A stretch of DNA of 64,000 bases from Bacteroidota bacterium (GTDB taxonomy: Bacteria; Bacteroidota; Bacteroidia; Chitinophagales; BACL12), in assembly GCA_016706865.1 (NCBI GenBank), contig JADJIS010000003.1:1488001-1552000 (forward strand), given 5' to 3'. The position numbers and the translations under genes were made by a program. A model generated the notes under the pieces. The model was not told the origin of the DNA, did no database searches, and was given only the letters and a program-made list of their open reading frames with translations. This document shows, in pieces, positions 41,881 to 51,357 of this stretch. Each line of letters begins with the position of its first letter. The first letter of the stretch is position 1.

Positions 41881-43959
41881 ATGAGAAAATATGTATTAAT
41901 TGTTATTATCCTCCTCACATACTTACCACTTGTTAAATCACAAGTAGAAGACCCTTATCTGTGGCTTGAAGAGGTAGACAGCAAAGAATCCATGGAATTT
42001 GTTACTAAACAAAATAAAGCCACCCTGGATGTACTGAGTCAACAGAAGGAATATCAAAACATTTACAATAAAAGTCTGGAGATCTATAATTCAACCGACC
42101 GTATTGTTTATCCTTCCATGAAAGGAGAATATATATATAATTTTTGGCAGGATAAGGAACATGAAAGAGGTATTTGGCGTCGTACTTTGCGTGGAAATTA
42201 TTTGAGTGGAGATCCGAAATGGGAAATATTGCTCGATATAGATGCAATGGCGAAAAAAGATGATATTAAATGGGTGTATAAAGGTGCTGAAGGGCTTTAT
42301 CCCGATTACGACAGATTTCTTGTCAGCTTGTCGAAAGGTGGTGGAGATGCTGTTATAACAAGAGAATTTGATGTGGATACCAAATCATTTATTGATGGTG
42401 GTTTTTTTGTGGATGAAGCAAAAGGTGGAGTAAGTTATCTCGACGAAAATACATTAATAGTAGCTTCAGATTTTGGTGAAGGAACAATGACCACTTCGGG
42501 TTATCCTCGTCAGGTAAAAATATGGACCAGAGGCACTCAATTAAAAGATGCAAAACTTATTTATGAAGGAAAAACGGATGATGTTGGAACCTGGGGTGGA
42601 ATGATGCGTGATGGTGATAAAAAATATACAATAATCACCAGAGCCATGACCTTTTATACTACTGAAATGAATGTTTGGCTTGATAATAAAATAATAAAAC
42701 TTGATCTGCCTCAGGATTGCAGTATCAGTGGCATCTTAAATGATCAATTGATCGTATCATTAAAATCTGACTGGGTGCTTGGTCCCATTACCTTTAACCA
42801 AGGTGATCTTGTGAGTATAGCTTTTACCGATCTTTTAAAAGGAAATAAACACGTGCAATTAGTTTATCGACCTGATGAATTTTCAAGTGTTTCCGGTATT
42901 ACCAATACGCAAAATAAATTGATACTGACACTTACTACAAATGTTAAAAGTGAAATGTATATTTATACTTTTGCCAACGACAGTTGGACGAAAGAAAAAG
43001 TTAGTGCTCCCGACTTCGGAACAATTTATACCGTTGATGCAGATGAATTTTCTGACACATACTTCTTTAATTTTGCGAATTTCCTGACACCAACAACATT
43101 ATATATAGCTGATGCCGGAAAAAATACCGTTAAATCTTTCAAATCGTTGCCGGCATATTTTGATGCCTCAAAATATAAGGTAGAACAATTCAAGGCTAAA
43201 TCCACTGATGGAACAATGGTGCCGTATTTTGTAGTGTCTTCAAATACTTTGGTAAAAAATGGTAATAATCCTACTTTATTGTATGCATATGGTGGATTTG
43301 AATCCTCCTCACAACCATTTTATTCGGGAACGATTGGAAATGCCTGGTTAGAAAATGGCGGAACCTATGTACTCGCCAATATCCGCGGTGGTGGTGAATT
43401 TGGTCCTAAATGGCATCAGGCTGGATTAAAAGAAAAAAGACAAAATGTGTACGATGATTTTCATTCTGTTGCGGAAGATCTTATCGCTAAAAAAATAACA
43501 TCTCCTCAACACCTCGGAATTATGGGTGGAAGTAATGGAGGTCTTTTAGTTGGCGTTGCATTTACTCAACGACCTGATTTATATAATGCAGTTGTTTGTC
43601 AGGTTCCACTATTGGATATGTATCGTTATAATAAATTATTGGCAGGTGCAAGTTGGATGGGAGAATATGGTAATCCTGATATTCCGGAAGAATGGGAATA
43701 CATTAAAAAATATTCTCCATATCAAAATGTAAAACCCGATATGAAATATCCCGAAGTATTTTTTACAACATCCACCCGCGACGACCGTGTTCATCCCGGA
43801 CATGCGCGCAAAATGGTTGCGAAAATGAATGCAATGGGATATAAGGTTTATTATTATGAAAATATTGAAGGCGGTCATGCGGGCTCATCAACCAATGAAC
43901 AAAGAGCAAGATCAGCTGCTTTGGAATATTCTTATTTATTGATGAAATTGAAGGATTGA
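41881..43959 (+). CDS. S9 family prolyl oligopeptidase, exported
   Basis: A 692-residue serine peptidase of family S9A, which cleaves peptides after proline. ATG 41881 begins a signal peptide (VLIVIILLTYLPLVKS); the longer frame from 41722 would run through repeats. After a beta-propeller, the alpha/beta-hydrolase domain carries Ser551 in MGGSNGG, Asp634 or Asp635 in TRDDRVHPGHA and His666 in EGGHAGSS. The length is normal. It should act in the periplasm. A strong terminator follows at 43994. Confidence 0.92.
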   Translation: MRKYVLIVIILLTYLPLVKSQVEDPYLWLEEVDSKESMEFVTKQNKATLDVLSQQKEYQNIYNKSLEIYNSTDRIVYPSMKGEYIYNFWQDKEHERGIWRRTLRGNYLSGDPKWEILLDIDAMAKKDDIKWVYKGAEGLYPDYDRFLVSLSKGGGDAVITREFDVDTKSFIDGGFFVDEAKGGVSYLDENTLIVASDFGEGTMTTSGYPRQVKIWTRGTQLKDAKLIYEGKTDDVGTWGGMMRDGDKKYTIITRAMTFYTTEMNVWLDNKIIKLDLPQDCSISGILNDQLIVSLKSDWVLGPITFNQGDLVSIAFTDLLKGNKHVQLVYRPDEFSSVSGITNTQNKLILTLTTNVKSEMYIYTFANDSWTKEKVSAPDFGTIYTVDADEFSDTYFFNFANFLTPTTLYIADAGKNTVKSFKSLPAYFDASKYKVEQFKAKSTDGTMVPYFVVSSNTLVKNGNNPTLLYAYGGFESSSQPFYSGTIGNAWLENGGTYVLANIRGGGEFGPKWHQAGLKEKRQNVYDDFHSVAEDLIAKKITSPQHLGIMGGSNGGLLVGVAFTQRPDLYNAVVCQVPLLDMYRYNKLLAGASWMGEYGNPDIPEEWEYIKKYSPYQNVKPDMKYPEVFFTTSTRDDRVHPGHARKMVAKMNAMGYKVYYYENIEGGHAGSSTNEQRARSAALEYSYLLMKLKD

Positions 43960-43993
43960 TCATTAGACAATTCACCTGAAATTTTGAAATTTA

Positions 43994-44036
43994 AACCTCA
44001 CAAGTTATCATTTAACGAAATTTGTGAGGTTTTCAA
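43994..44036 (+). terminator. Rho-independent terminator
   Basis: AACCTCACAA (43994-44003) and TTGTGAGGTT (44022-44031) form a perfect 10-base stem with a loop of about 18 bases, followed by a T-rich end. It follows the prolyl oligopeptidase stop by 34 bases. Its near symmetry means it could also stop the convergent gene at 44157. Confidence 0.75.
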
Positions 44037-44156
44037 TTTAATTTGGGCTCATAATTAATAATAAGAATAAAGGAAAAGTAAAATATAATTTAAATGCCTA
44101 TAGTTAAACAAATAACAAATGGTATAAATCCTGGAAAATAAATATTCACAAGAATC

Positions 44157-45641
44157 CTACACTATTTTTTTAATACCCCCCAATTCCTTTTCCAAAAATA
44201 CTTCATAATTGAAATAATAATCCAATACTCGCCTTTCTTGCATATCAGACGAAGTATTTCTAATCTTTTGCAGCAAGTCCTCTAACAAATTAATTAATTC
44301 TTTGTTACTTACTGAGGATAATACCTTTTGAAAGAATTGTAACAAATATCCCTCGATTTTATAGCTCAGTTCATGTTTCAACATAAACCTATAGGTATGT
44401 CTAATCAAGGAAGGAAGCAATAACATGTTTCCCAATTTATAATGAACAAGTATTTGTAAGAGTCTGCTGTGAATATGTATAGAAATTTGTGCATGTGTAT
44501 TTTCATTGCTTAATAAAAAATTGATATGTTGCAATGCATTCCCCCAGTCATTTATATATATATTATAACTGAGTAAGGTAAATTGCGCATCCGAAAACAG
44601 CGCTGGAATTACCTTTGGCAGCTTTAAAAATTCCTGTATTTTATGTAATTCTTTTTTACTGACATTTTTACCCGCCTTCATCTCTGCAATTTCCGCATAA
44701 TGTATTAAATTACCAATATATTCAATTTCAGCCTCATCCAAAGTTTGTATGTCGCTTAATTTTTTTATACATATCGCAACACCTTTTTCATTTTTATTAT
44801 TTACATATAAATTACACAAATTATAAACAGCCGATGCGTAACCCATTTGACGTTTGATTTTTTTCAAGTCTATTGTCTCCAGTAATTTAACAGAACGCTG
44901 CTGATATAATATAGCGTTATCAAGATCATTAAATAGAAAATAAATATTGGAAATAGATGCAAATAGAAAATTCAATGAATTAAAATTCGTAAATGCTGAT
45001 AAATCAATTTCCAATAATGAAGTTAGCAAATTTTCCGCCTTTTTTCTGATCAAATCATCCCGCAGGGGTATATTTCTATTTATCCATTCTAATGTTTGTT
45101 CATGCGATTTTTTTATCATTTCTATTTGAACTATAACTCCGGCAGTAGCGATTATTTCTCCTGTTACTATCTCTGTTTGTTGTTTTCTAACTTGTTCATT
45201 CTCAAATTTGAGCATTTGTCTTTTTTCAACGAGCAACATCATTTTATAAGAGTATTGATCGTGTTTTTCGGCAAGTTTTAAACCTTTACTAATTAATTCA
45301 TTACTGAATTCATTTAGTTTTCTCTCTTTTAAAATCGCAACTTCATCCAACAATTGACGCAATTGAAATGCAATTGAATCCTCTGCATGATAAACCCTAA
45401 GGCTCCTGATTAACTGCTCATATAAAAATCGCCTTGTGCTATAAATACTTTTCACTTTACCATACATCTTTTTTTCAAATAATTTCTCCTCAAAAACTTT
45501 CATCCCAGCCAAAATATTAAAAAGCATGACATAACCATGCTCTTTTTGAGAGTAACCGGAGACAGATTTCTTAAAATGCCCCTTTTCCGAACCACTCATG
45601 GAATGGACGAGATCATATAATTGTGACCAGCTTATTTGCAT
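44157..45641 (-). CDS. Large helical protein of unknown function
   Basis: A 494-residue protein without a signal peptide. It begins with the motif SEKGHFKKSVSGYSQKEHGY, shared by a Bacteroidota-specific family of long helical proteins that have no assigned function. The rest is almost entirely amphipathic helices with a TPR-like look (NFLFASISNIYFLFNDLDNA, MGYASAVYNLCNLYVNNKNE). It stands alone on the minus strand, convergent with the oligopeptidase. No partner is evident. Confidence 0.7.
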   Translation of the reverse strand: MQISWSQLYDLVHSMSGSEKGHFKKSVSGYSQKEHGYVMLFNILAGMKVFEEKLFEKKMYGKVKSIYSTRRFLYEQLIRSLRVYHAEDSIAFQLRQLLDEVAILKERKLNEFSNELISKGLKLAEKHDQYSYKMMLLVEKRQMLKFENEQVRKQQTEIVTGEIIATAGVIVQIEMIKKSHEQTLEWINRNIPLRDDLIRKKAENLLTSLLEIDLSAFTNFNSLNFLFASISNIYFLFNDLDNAILYQQRSVKLLETIDLKKIKRQMGYASAVYNLCNLYVNNKNEKGVAICIKKLSDIQTLDEAEIEYIGNLIHYAEIAEMKAGKNVSKKELHKIQEFLKLPKVIPALFSDAQFTLLSYNIYINDWGNALQHINFLLSNENTHAQISIHIHSRLLQILVHYKLGNMLLLPSLIRHTYRFMLKHELSYKIEGYLLQFFQKVLSSVSNKELINLLEDLLQKIRNTSSDMQERRVLDYYFNYEVFLEKELGGIKKIV

Positions 45642-45761
45642 TTCAAAATATCAATTTTTAATTAGAAAATTCATATTTTATAGATATTTCAGTCAATTTA
45701 TTGGCAATTCACAATGTCAAATTTAATCATATTTTGGTTTAATTAGCCGTTAGGTTGAAAA

Positions 45762-45769
45762 TATTTTTG
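45762..45769 (+). promoter_or_regulatory. -7 box before a T9SS cargo gene
   Basis: TATTTTTG matches TAnnTTTG and lies 28 bases before ATG 45798. An upstream TTTG (45733-45736) could serve as the -33 element but is 25 bases away, longer than usual. Confidence 0.5.
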
Positions 45770-45797
45770 TGCATTCATTTCATTAAAAACACTTCAA

Positions 45798-47435
45798 ATG
45801 AGAAATTTAAACATCTTGATCACAACCCTGATTTTAATGGGCAGCCTGGGTCTGGGCGCTCAAACCCTAACACCCTATTTAAAATCCTCAACCTTTTATC
45901 CGACGCCACCAGATGCGGTAAATTTTTGTGAGGACTACTTCACTGATTTTGCGTTTACTGCCACTTTTACAGCGTATTACTCCTCCCCTACAGAAAATGG
46001 ATTCGTAAGTATCGACAGCAGCGGAGTTGTAGATACCATCAATATCGAACCCGCCTCAGATAATCTTAAACCCGGACCAATATTAAATTTAGGTACTACA
46101 TCATGCTTAATGGTAATAGATAACGAATCACAGGTTTTACATATCTCATTTCGCGACAATATTCAATCCTCTGAAACAGATGGATACGACATTGACCTGC
46201 CTGTGCAGTTTAATCAGGCGGAAGTTTTAGGATTTGTTTTTCATACCCTTTTTCCTGATAATTATGTTGTCACCGCAGCTATTAAGGCATTTGACACTTC
46301 TGATAATAAATGGAAAGTTCTCGTTGCACGCATAGTAATTAATAATTTAGGAGATACTGCAACACATGAATTTAATACTTTAATGGTTGGTTCTTTTGCA
46401 ACAATTGCCACAAACATTAAAATTGATCCGGTTGGTAATGTATTTATTTGGGGATATTTCCAAAAAAATGCAGCTGGCTCAAATCACGATAATTTTTTAA
46501 CAAAATATAATAGTTTTGGTGCATTACAATATTCTAAATTATTTTTTAGCTACGCCGGAAGAGATGATATTGCTTCACAACTCGTAATTGATGATTTAGG
46601 TAATTTATATGGAATATCCAGCTCGGAAGATAACGTTGCCCCTTATTACAAACACATTTCTGTTTTTAAAATAAAAGCATTAAATGGAAAAATGTTGTGG
46701 ACAAAAAGATTCGGAGAAGCAACGGAAGGTGATGAAAACATGTGGGATGCTGCAGGAAATACAATTGGAGAAGGAATAGCCTTTACAGGTAGTTATAAAA
46801 CAGGGTCCGGAGGTCGCGATATCAGGACATGGAGATTGAGTGGTACAGGTGCAATACTCTGGACGAAGAATATTAACCTCAACCTGATACCAGGTTCAAT
46901 TGAAGAAGGAAGGTCAGTTTGTTTTGATATAATTACCGGCGACGTTTTAATTGCTGGATTTACGCTCAATAATGTTTTTATTGAAAGATATAATACGAAC
47001 ACCGGTGTTGCAGTATGGCCTGTTAAATTATATGAGGGAGTGGAAAGTGGACTTGTAATAAATGATGATATGATTCTTCAGTCAAATTTAACCGGTGATG
47101 ATTGGTTACTATTTCCAAGCGAAAATCCCGGTGGAGGATGCTGCAGGGTAACCGCTGCATTTTTTGGTGAACATTATGTGCGCAGTAATATTAGTGAAAA
47201 CAAAAATGCTATTAATTTATATCCAAACCCTGCATCTGAACAATTCTTAGTAGAAGGAATACCAGAAAATGTTCCCATACAAATTATAAATACTGCCGGC
47301 CAGGTAGTAAACGAAATGCAATCGATGGAATCCGTTTTATATGTAAATATTTCTGAATACCCAACAGGCTGTTATCTGCTGCGATATAAAAATGACAATA
47401 CATTTGAAACCATCCCGTTTGTAATATCCCGGTAA
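45798..47435 (+). CDS. Large secreted protein with T9SS sorting domain
   Basis: A 545-residue protein with a signal peptide (LILMGSLGLGAQ). The body is built from beta-propeller-like repeats (DNFLTKYNSFGALQYSKLFF, GGRDIRTWRLSGTGAILWTK, followed by NVFIERYNTNTGVAVWPVKL), similar to SBBP-type repeats. The end has a T9SS type A domain: INLYPNPASEQFLVEG then VNISEYPTGCYLLRYKND. It should be exported through the outer membrane and attached or released at the surface. The ligand is unknown. Confidence 0.85.
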   Translation: MRNLNILITTLILMGSLGLGAQTLTPYLKSSTFYPTPPDAVNFCEDYFTDFAFTATFTAYYSSPTENGFVSIDSSGVVDTINIEPASDNLKPGPILNLGTTSCLMVIDNESQVLHISFRDNIQSSETDGYDIDLPVQFNQAEVLGFVFHTLFPDNYVVTAAIKAFDTSDNKWKVLVARIVINNLGDTATHEFNTLMVGSFATIATNIKIDPVGNVFIWGYFQKNAAGSNHDNFLTKYNSFGALQYSKLFFSYAGRDDIASQLVIDDLGNLYGISSSEDNVAPYYKHISVFKIKALNGKMLWTKRFGEATEGDENMWDAAGNTIGEGIAFTGSYKTGSGGRDIRTWRLSGTGAILWTKNINLNLIPGSIEEGRSVCFDIITGDVLIAGFTLNNVFIERYNTNTGVAVWPVKLYEGVESGLVINDDMILQSNLTGDDWLLFPSENPGGGCCRVTAAFFGEHYVRSNISENKNAINLYPNPASEQFLVEGIPENVPIQIINTAGQVVNEMQSMESVLYVNISEYPTGCYLLRYKNDNTFETIPFVISR

Positions 47436-47450
47436 TCCAAATGAAGTGAT

Positions 47451-47485
47451 ACACCCCCTGTTCCTATTGGTTCAGGGGTGTTTTA
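47451..47485 (+). terminator. Rho-independent terminator
   Basis: ACACCCCCTG (47451-47460) pairs with CAGGGGTGT (47473-47481), with one bulged C and a 12-base loop, and is followed by TTTTAATT. It is 15 bases after the stop of the T9SS gene. Confidence 0.8.
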
Positions 47486-47758
47486 ATTTATTGTCAATAC
47501 AATTTCAAAGATGAATTCTATATGATACTTTTACATTGTATAATAATTGTCGCTTCCACATATCATAATTATCACTAATTCAATAGCGACTTTAAACTCT
47601 CCAATTACCATCTCACCTAAGTCATAAATTAAATTCTCTCCAATTTAATCCGAAATGGGTTCGTGAAACATTAAATCAATATATTCAAAAAGTAAGGTTG
47701 TTCGGGGAATATTCATATCAAGCGAAACAACAGTCAGATGACTTTAGTTATTGTAAAA

Positions 47759-47774
47759 TGTGATCCTGATCACT
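47759..47774. promoter_or_regulatory. Possible CRP/FNR-family operator
   Basis: TGTGATCCTGATCACT matches TGTGA-N6-TCACA at nine of ten positions, and its core GTGATCCTGATCAC is a perfect inverted repeat. It lies 151 bases before ATG 47925 in a 489-base gap that holds no recognised gene apart from the terminator at its left. Regulators of the CRP/FNR family use such sites, but one match can be chance. Confidence 0.35.
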
Positions 47775-47924
47775 TTTCTTATTGATATTTTCATATATTT
47801 TTGAATTTGGTTATGTATGTCATTTATTGTTGAAATACAAGGCTATATTAGTAATAACCCAAAATTCATAAATAATTGTTATTATCTTAGAGAGATTTAT
47901 AAGAAATAATTAATTTCACCTATA

Positions 47925-49896
47925 ATGAAACATTCTATTTTCAAAATATTAAACAACGCATCATTACTTTTTTTCATTTTTTTATATACTTTTTATGTTA
48001 ACGGGCAAACTATAAGTTCTTTTTCTCCAACCACTGGCCCCATAGGCACAATTGTTACAATAACCGGCACCGGATTCGATAATACCCTCACAAATAATAT
48101 TGTATTTTTTGGCGCTACCGCTGCTACTGTATCTGCTGCAAGTGCAACTTCTCTAACTGCTACTGTTCCAACGGGAGCAAATTATCAATATATTACAGCA
48201 ACCAATATAATTACGAATTTAACGGCATATTCTGATAAACCTTTTATTGTAACTACTATTTGCAACAGCGCCACCACCTTTGCACCAGCTATTAGTGTGC
48301 AGGGAGGATCGCACAATGTGGAAATTTATGATATGGATGGAGATGGCAAAGCAGATCTCATAATACCTGATTATTTTAATAATTATTTTACAGTAACCAG
48401 AAATACCAGTACACCCGGAAGTATATCATTTGCAGCAAAGGTTACCTTTCCCTGGGCTGCAGGGGGACAACCGAATGAAGTTTCCATTGGAGATTTTGAT
48501 GGAGATGGTAAACCGGATGTAGCACTTGGAGGAAATGGTGGAGGGGCCTTTGTTTCTGTTTATAGAAATACAAAGTACAATTGGAAGTATTTCTTTTGCC
48601 CCTCGTGCAGATTTTACAGCATCAATTGGTCAGGGAAATGGTAATAAAATAATTGATATTGATGGGGATGGAAAACCTGATCTGATATCAGTGCATTGGT
48701 CGGGAAATTGTGTTTGGGTTTTGAGAAATACAAGTACGGGTCCGGGCATAATTTCATTTGCAGCAGGTGTAAGTTTTTCCACTACAACACAACCACACAA
48801 AATAGATGTGGGCGATCTGGATGGTGATAATAAACCCGATCTGGTAATTACTGCATTTACAAGCAATACCATGTCTGTTTTTAGAAATACAAGTACTGCC
48901 GGAACAATTTCTTTTGCAACGCGACAAGATTTTTCTCCGGGAACTGTTCCGTATTTTGTTCATATTGCCGATCTTGATGGTGATGACAGATCCGATATTG
49001 CAATTGTAAACAGAGATGTTGCCACACTTGCTGTTTACAGAAATACAAGTTCGCCCGGTGCTATAACACTTGCAGCCCGACAAGATTTTGCAACTCCGGC
49101 CGGAACATTTACGCATTATGGCTTGGGTGTTGGCGACCTTGATGGTGATGCGAAACCAGATATCGCTGTAGGAAATTATACACTAAACAATACAAGTGTT
49201 TTTAGAAATACGAGCATTGTTGGAACAATTTCATTTGCACCAAGAGTGGATCTGGCTGCGGGTGTTTCTTATGATGTTGGAATAGCAGATTTTGATGGCG
49301 ATTACAGGCCTGATATAGCAGTAACAAATAGTGGTTCCACCGTATCGATATTAGCCAATTTATGTATTCTTTTACCGATAGAACTCATTTCTTTTACGGC
49401 TGAAAATGAATATAATAAAATTTTATTAAAATGGAGCACCGCCTCTGAAAAAAATAATAATTATTTCAGCATTGAAAAAAGTTATAATGGAATAGATTTT
49501 TTTAAGATCGGAGAAATATCCGGTGCAGGGTATTCCAATATAATTACACATTATACCTTTATAGATGAAACTCCCATTTACGGATTAAATTATTACCGTT
49601 TGAAACAAACTGATTTCGATGGACAGTTTTCTTATTCAGAAACGGAAGTTGTTCCGTATTTAAATGAAAATTTATCTATCAGTTGTTATCCTGTTCCTTT
49701 TAAAAATGAAATATATTTAAATGGAACAGAGGAAAATGGAATTGCGATATTTTACGACATGCGTGGAGAAGAGATAAAACGACAAACTACTACCAGAGTT
49801 ACGAAAATAACCACGGAAGATATTCCAACCGGAAGTTATCTTATCCGTTATGTGTCGCAATTTAATAGCTTTACTATCGTTGTATCCAAATTGTAA
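47925..49896 (+). pseudogene. IPT/FG-GAP repeat T9SS protein with a frameshift
   Basis: Two overlapping frames make one protein of about 656 residues. The first frame gives a signal peptide, an IPT/TIG domain (ISSFSPTTGPIGTIVTITGT) and FG-GAP repeats (DMDGDGKADLIIPDYF) up to VYRNT. An extra A in AAA at 48572-48574 then shifts the frame. Removing it gives VYRNTSTIGSISFAPR, matching the repeat pattern in the rest. The second frame holds at least five more FG-GAP units (DIDGDGKPDLI) and a T9SS sorting domain (LSISCYPVPFKNEIYLNG). A sequence error or recent decay is most likely. Confidence 0.85.
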
Positions 49897-49961
49897 GGGT
49901 TTAGCCTTACCTGTTTTAAATAACTACACCCATAATAGCATACAAATTATTCTCATTGAAC

Positions 49962-49969
49962 TATCTTTA
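49962..49969 (+). promoter_or_regulatory. Promoter-like -7 box before the LLM flavoprotein gene
   Basis: TATCTTTA followed by TTGAAAGTG matches the extended promoter family. It lies 54 bases before ATG 50024. Confidence 0.45.
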
Positions 49970-50023
49970 TTGAAAGTGAGTTACCTTGCACAATAATGTT
50001 TAATATTAAGGGTAAATAAAAAT

Positions 50024-51049
50024 ATGGAAATTGGAATCGACAGTTTCGCTTCGGCAACTTTAACAGCGGACGACAACATTGGAAAACAACGCACTCAAGC
50101 TCTGGCTGAATTATTGGAGAGAATTGAATTTGCCGATAAATGCGGATTAGACCTATTCGGTATTGGTGAACACCACCGCAAAGAATTTCTCGACTCTGCT
50201 CCCGCCATGATACTTGCAGCGGCTGCCGCACGCACAAAAAATATCAGGCTCACAAGTGCAGTTACAGTTTTGAGCGCTGCTGATCCTGTTCGTGTATTTC
50301 AAAATTTTGCGACTCTGGACCTAATCTCCAATGGAAGAGCAGAAATGGTGGTTGGTCGCGGTTCCTTTACAGAGGCATTTCCCTTGTTCGGATATCAATT
50401 AAATGACTATGACGAATTATTTGCCGAAAAACTGGAATTACTATTAAGTATTCGCGAGAATGAAGTGGTGAACTGGTCGGGAAAATTTAGACCTGCGTTG
50501 AGAAATCAGGCAATTTATCCACGTCCATTACAAGATCCATTTCCGATCTGGTTGGGTGTTGGCGGCACTCCGGAATCATTTATCCGTGCAGGGTCTTTAG
50601 GATTACCTTTAATGGTCGCAATTATTGGCGGAGAAACGCATAGATTTAAACCACTGATAGATCTTTATCGCGAAGCGGGAAAAATTGCAGGCTTTAAGCC
50701 CGAACAATTAAAAGTAGGATTACATTCTTTGGGATATGTTGGAAATTCATCGGAAGAAGCTATTGCGGATTATTATCCGGGTTATGCTGAAACCTTTACT
50801 CGAATTGGAAGAGAACGCGGATGGCCACCAGTTACCAGAAACAGATTTGATGCACAAAATGGTAAAACGGGTGCCTTACTTGTAGGCGATCCACAGGAGG
50901 TTGCAGAAAAAATATTGCGTCACAGTGAAGCACTGGGTGGAATATCGAGATTTACTTTTCAAATGGATAATGCAGCTTTATCTCATGAAAAATTATTGCA
51001 CTCAATAAATTTAATTGGCGAAATTGTTTCTCCTATTGTAAATAAATAA
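50024..51049 (+). CDS. LLM class flavin-dependent oxidoreductase
   Basis: A 341-residue bacterial-luciferase-like monooxygenase with a TIM-barrel fold. Key segments are IEFADKCGLDLFGIGEHHRK, RTKNIRLTSAVTVLSAADPV, VRVFQNFATLDLISNGRAEM and the phosphate-binding GRGSFTEAFPLFGY region. Many are FMN- or F420-dependent, and the substrate is unknown. There is no dedicated reductase next to it. The gene is probably a single transcription unit. Confidence 0.9.
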   Translation: MEIGIDSFASATLTADDNIGKQRTQALAELLERIEFADKCGLDLFGIGEHHRKEFLDSAPAMILAAAAARTKNIRLTSAVTVLSAADPVRVFQNFATLDLISNGRAEMVVGRGSFTEAFPLFGYQLNDYDELFAEKLELLLSIRENEVVNWSGKFRPALRNQAIYPRPLQDPFPIWLGVGGTPESFIRAGSLGLPLMVAIIGGETHRFKPLIDLYREAGKIAGFKPEQLKVGLHSLGYVGNSSEEAIADYYPGYAETFTRIGRERGWPPVTRNRFDAQNGKTGALLVGDPQEVAEKILRHSEALGGISRFTFQMDNAALSHEKLLHSINLIGEIVSPIVNK

Positions 51050-51094
51050 ATTCTGGTCTGATTGATTTAAAACAAGATCAATGGGAATCGAAAT

Positions 51095-51230
51095 ATTATT
51101 CCACCGAAAATTTCTTCGCGAACCTTCGCGTTCTTAGTGGCAAAAAAAATATTCTATAGAAAATTATAATTATTATTCCACCGAAAATTCCTTCCCGCCA
51201 CCTTCCCGCTCTCACCGACTTACCGGCAAA
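51095..51230. repeat. Two direct copies of an intergenic repeat
   Basis: ATTATTCCACCGAAAATT occurs identically at 51095-51112 and 51172-51189, a period of 77 bases. The following sequences are related: TTCGCGAACCTTCGCG in the first and TTCCCGCCACCTTCCCG in the second. Both copies lie after the LLM gene stop. Such TTCGCG-rich units are common dispersed repeats in bacterial genomes. Confidence 0.65.
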
Positions 51231-51245
51231 ATTTAAATAACCATC

Positions 51246-51315
51246 TAACGAAATTTCGTTATAAATAGAGCGTTACAATGATCTTTGTCATACCTCAAAT
51301 AACTAATATTAGTTA
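51246..51315 (+). promoter_or_regulatory. Two perfect 16-base palindromes upstream of the prenyltransferase-like gene
   Basis: TAACGAAATTTCGTTA (51246-51261) and TAACTAATATTAGTTA (51300-51315) are both perfect palindromes that open with TAAC and close with GTTA. They are 54 bases apart. Between them is GATCTTTG, a weak -7 candidate, and after the second TACTTTCA. ATG 51358 follows. The pair looks like a dimeric-repressor target, but no regulator lies directly beside it. Confidence 0.45.
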
Positions 51316-51357
51316 CTTTCACATTGTTACATTAAATTATACTATTTAACTGGTTAT

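Noticed and set aside
48572..48574. Programmed frameshifting or phase variation
   Set aside because: The A run is only three bases, too short for slippage-based phase variation, and there is no slippery heptamer or downstream stimulator that I can see.
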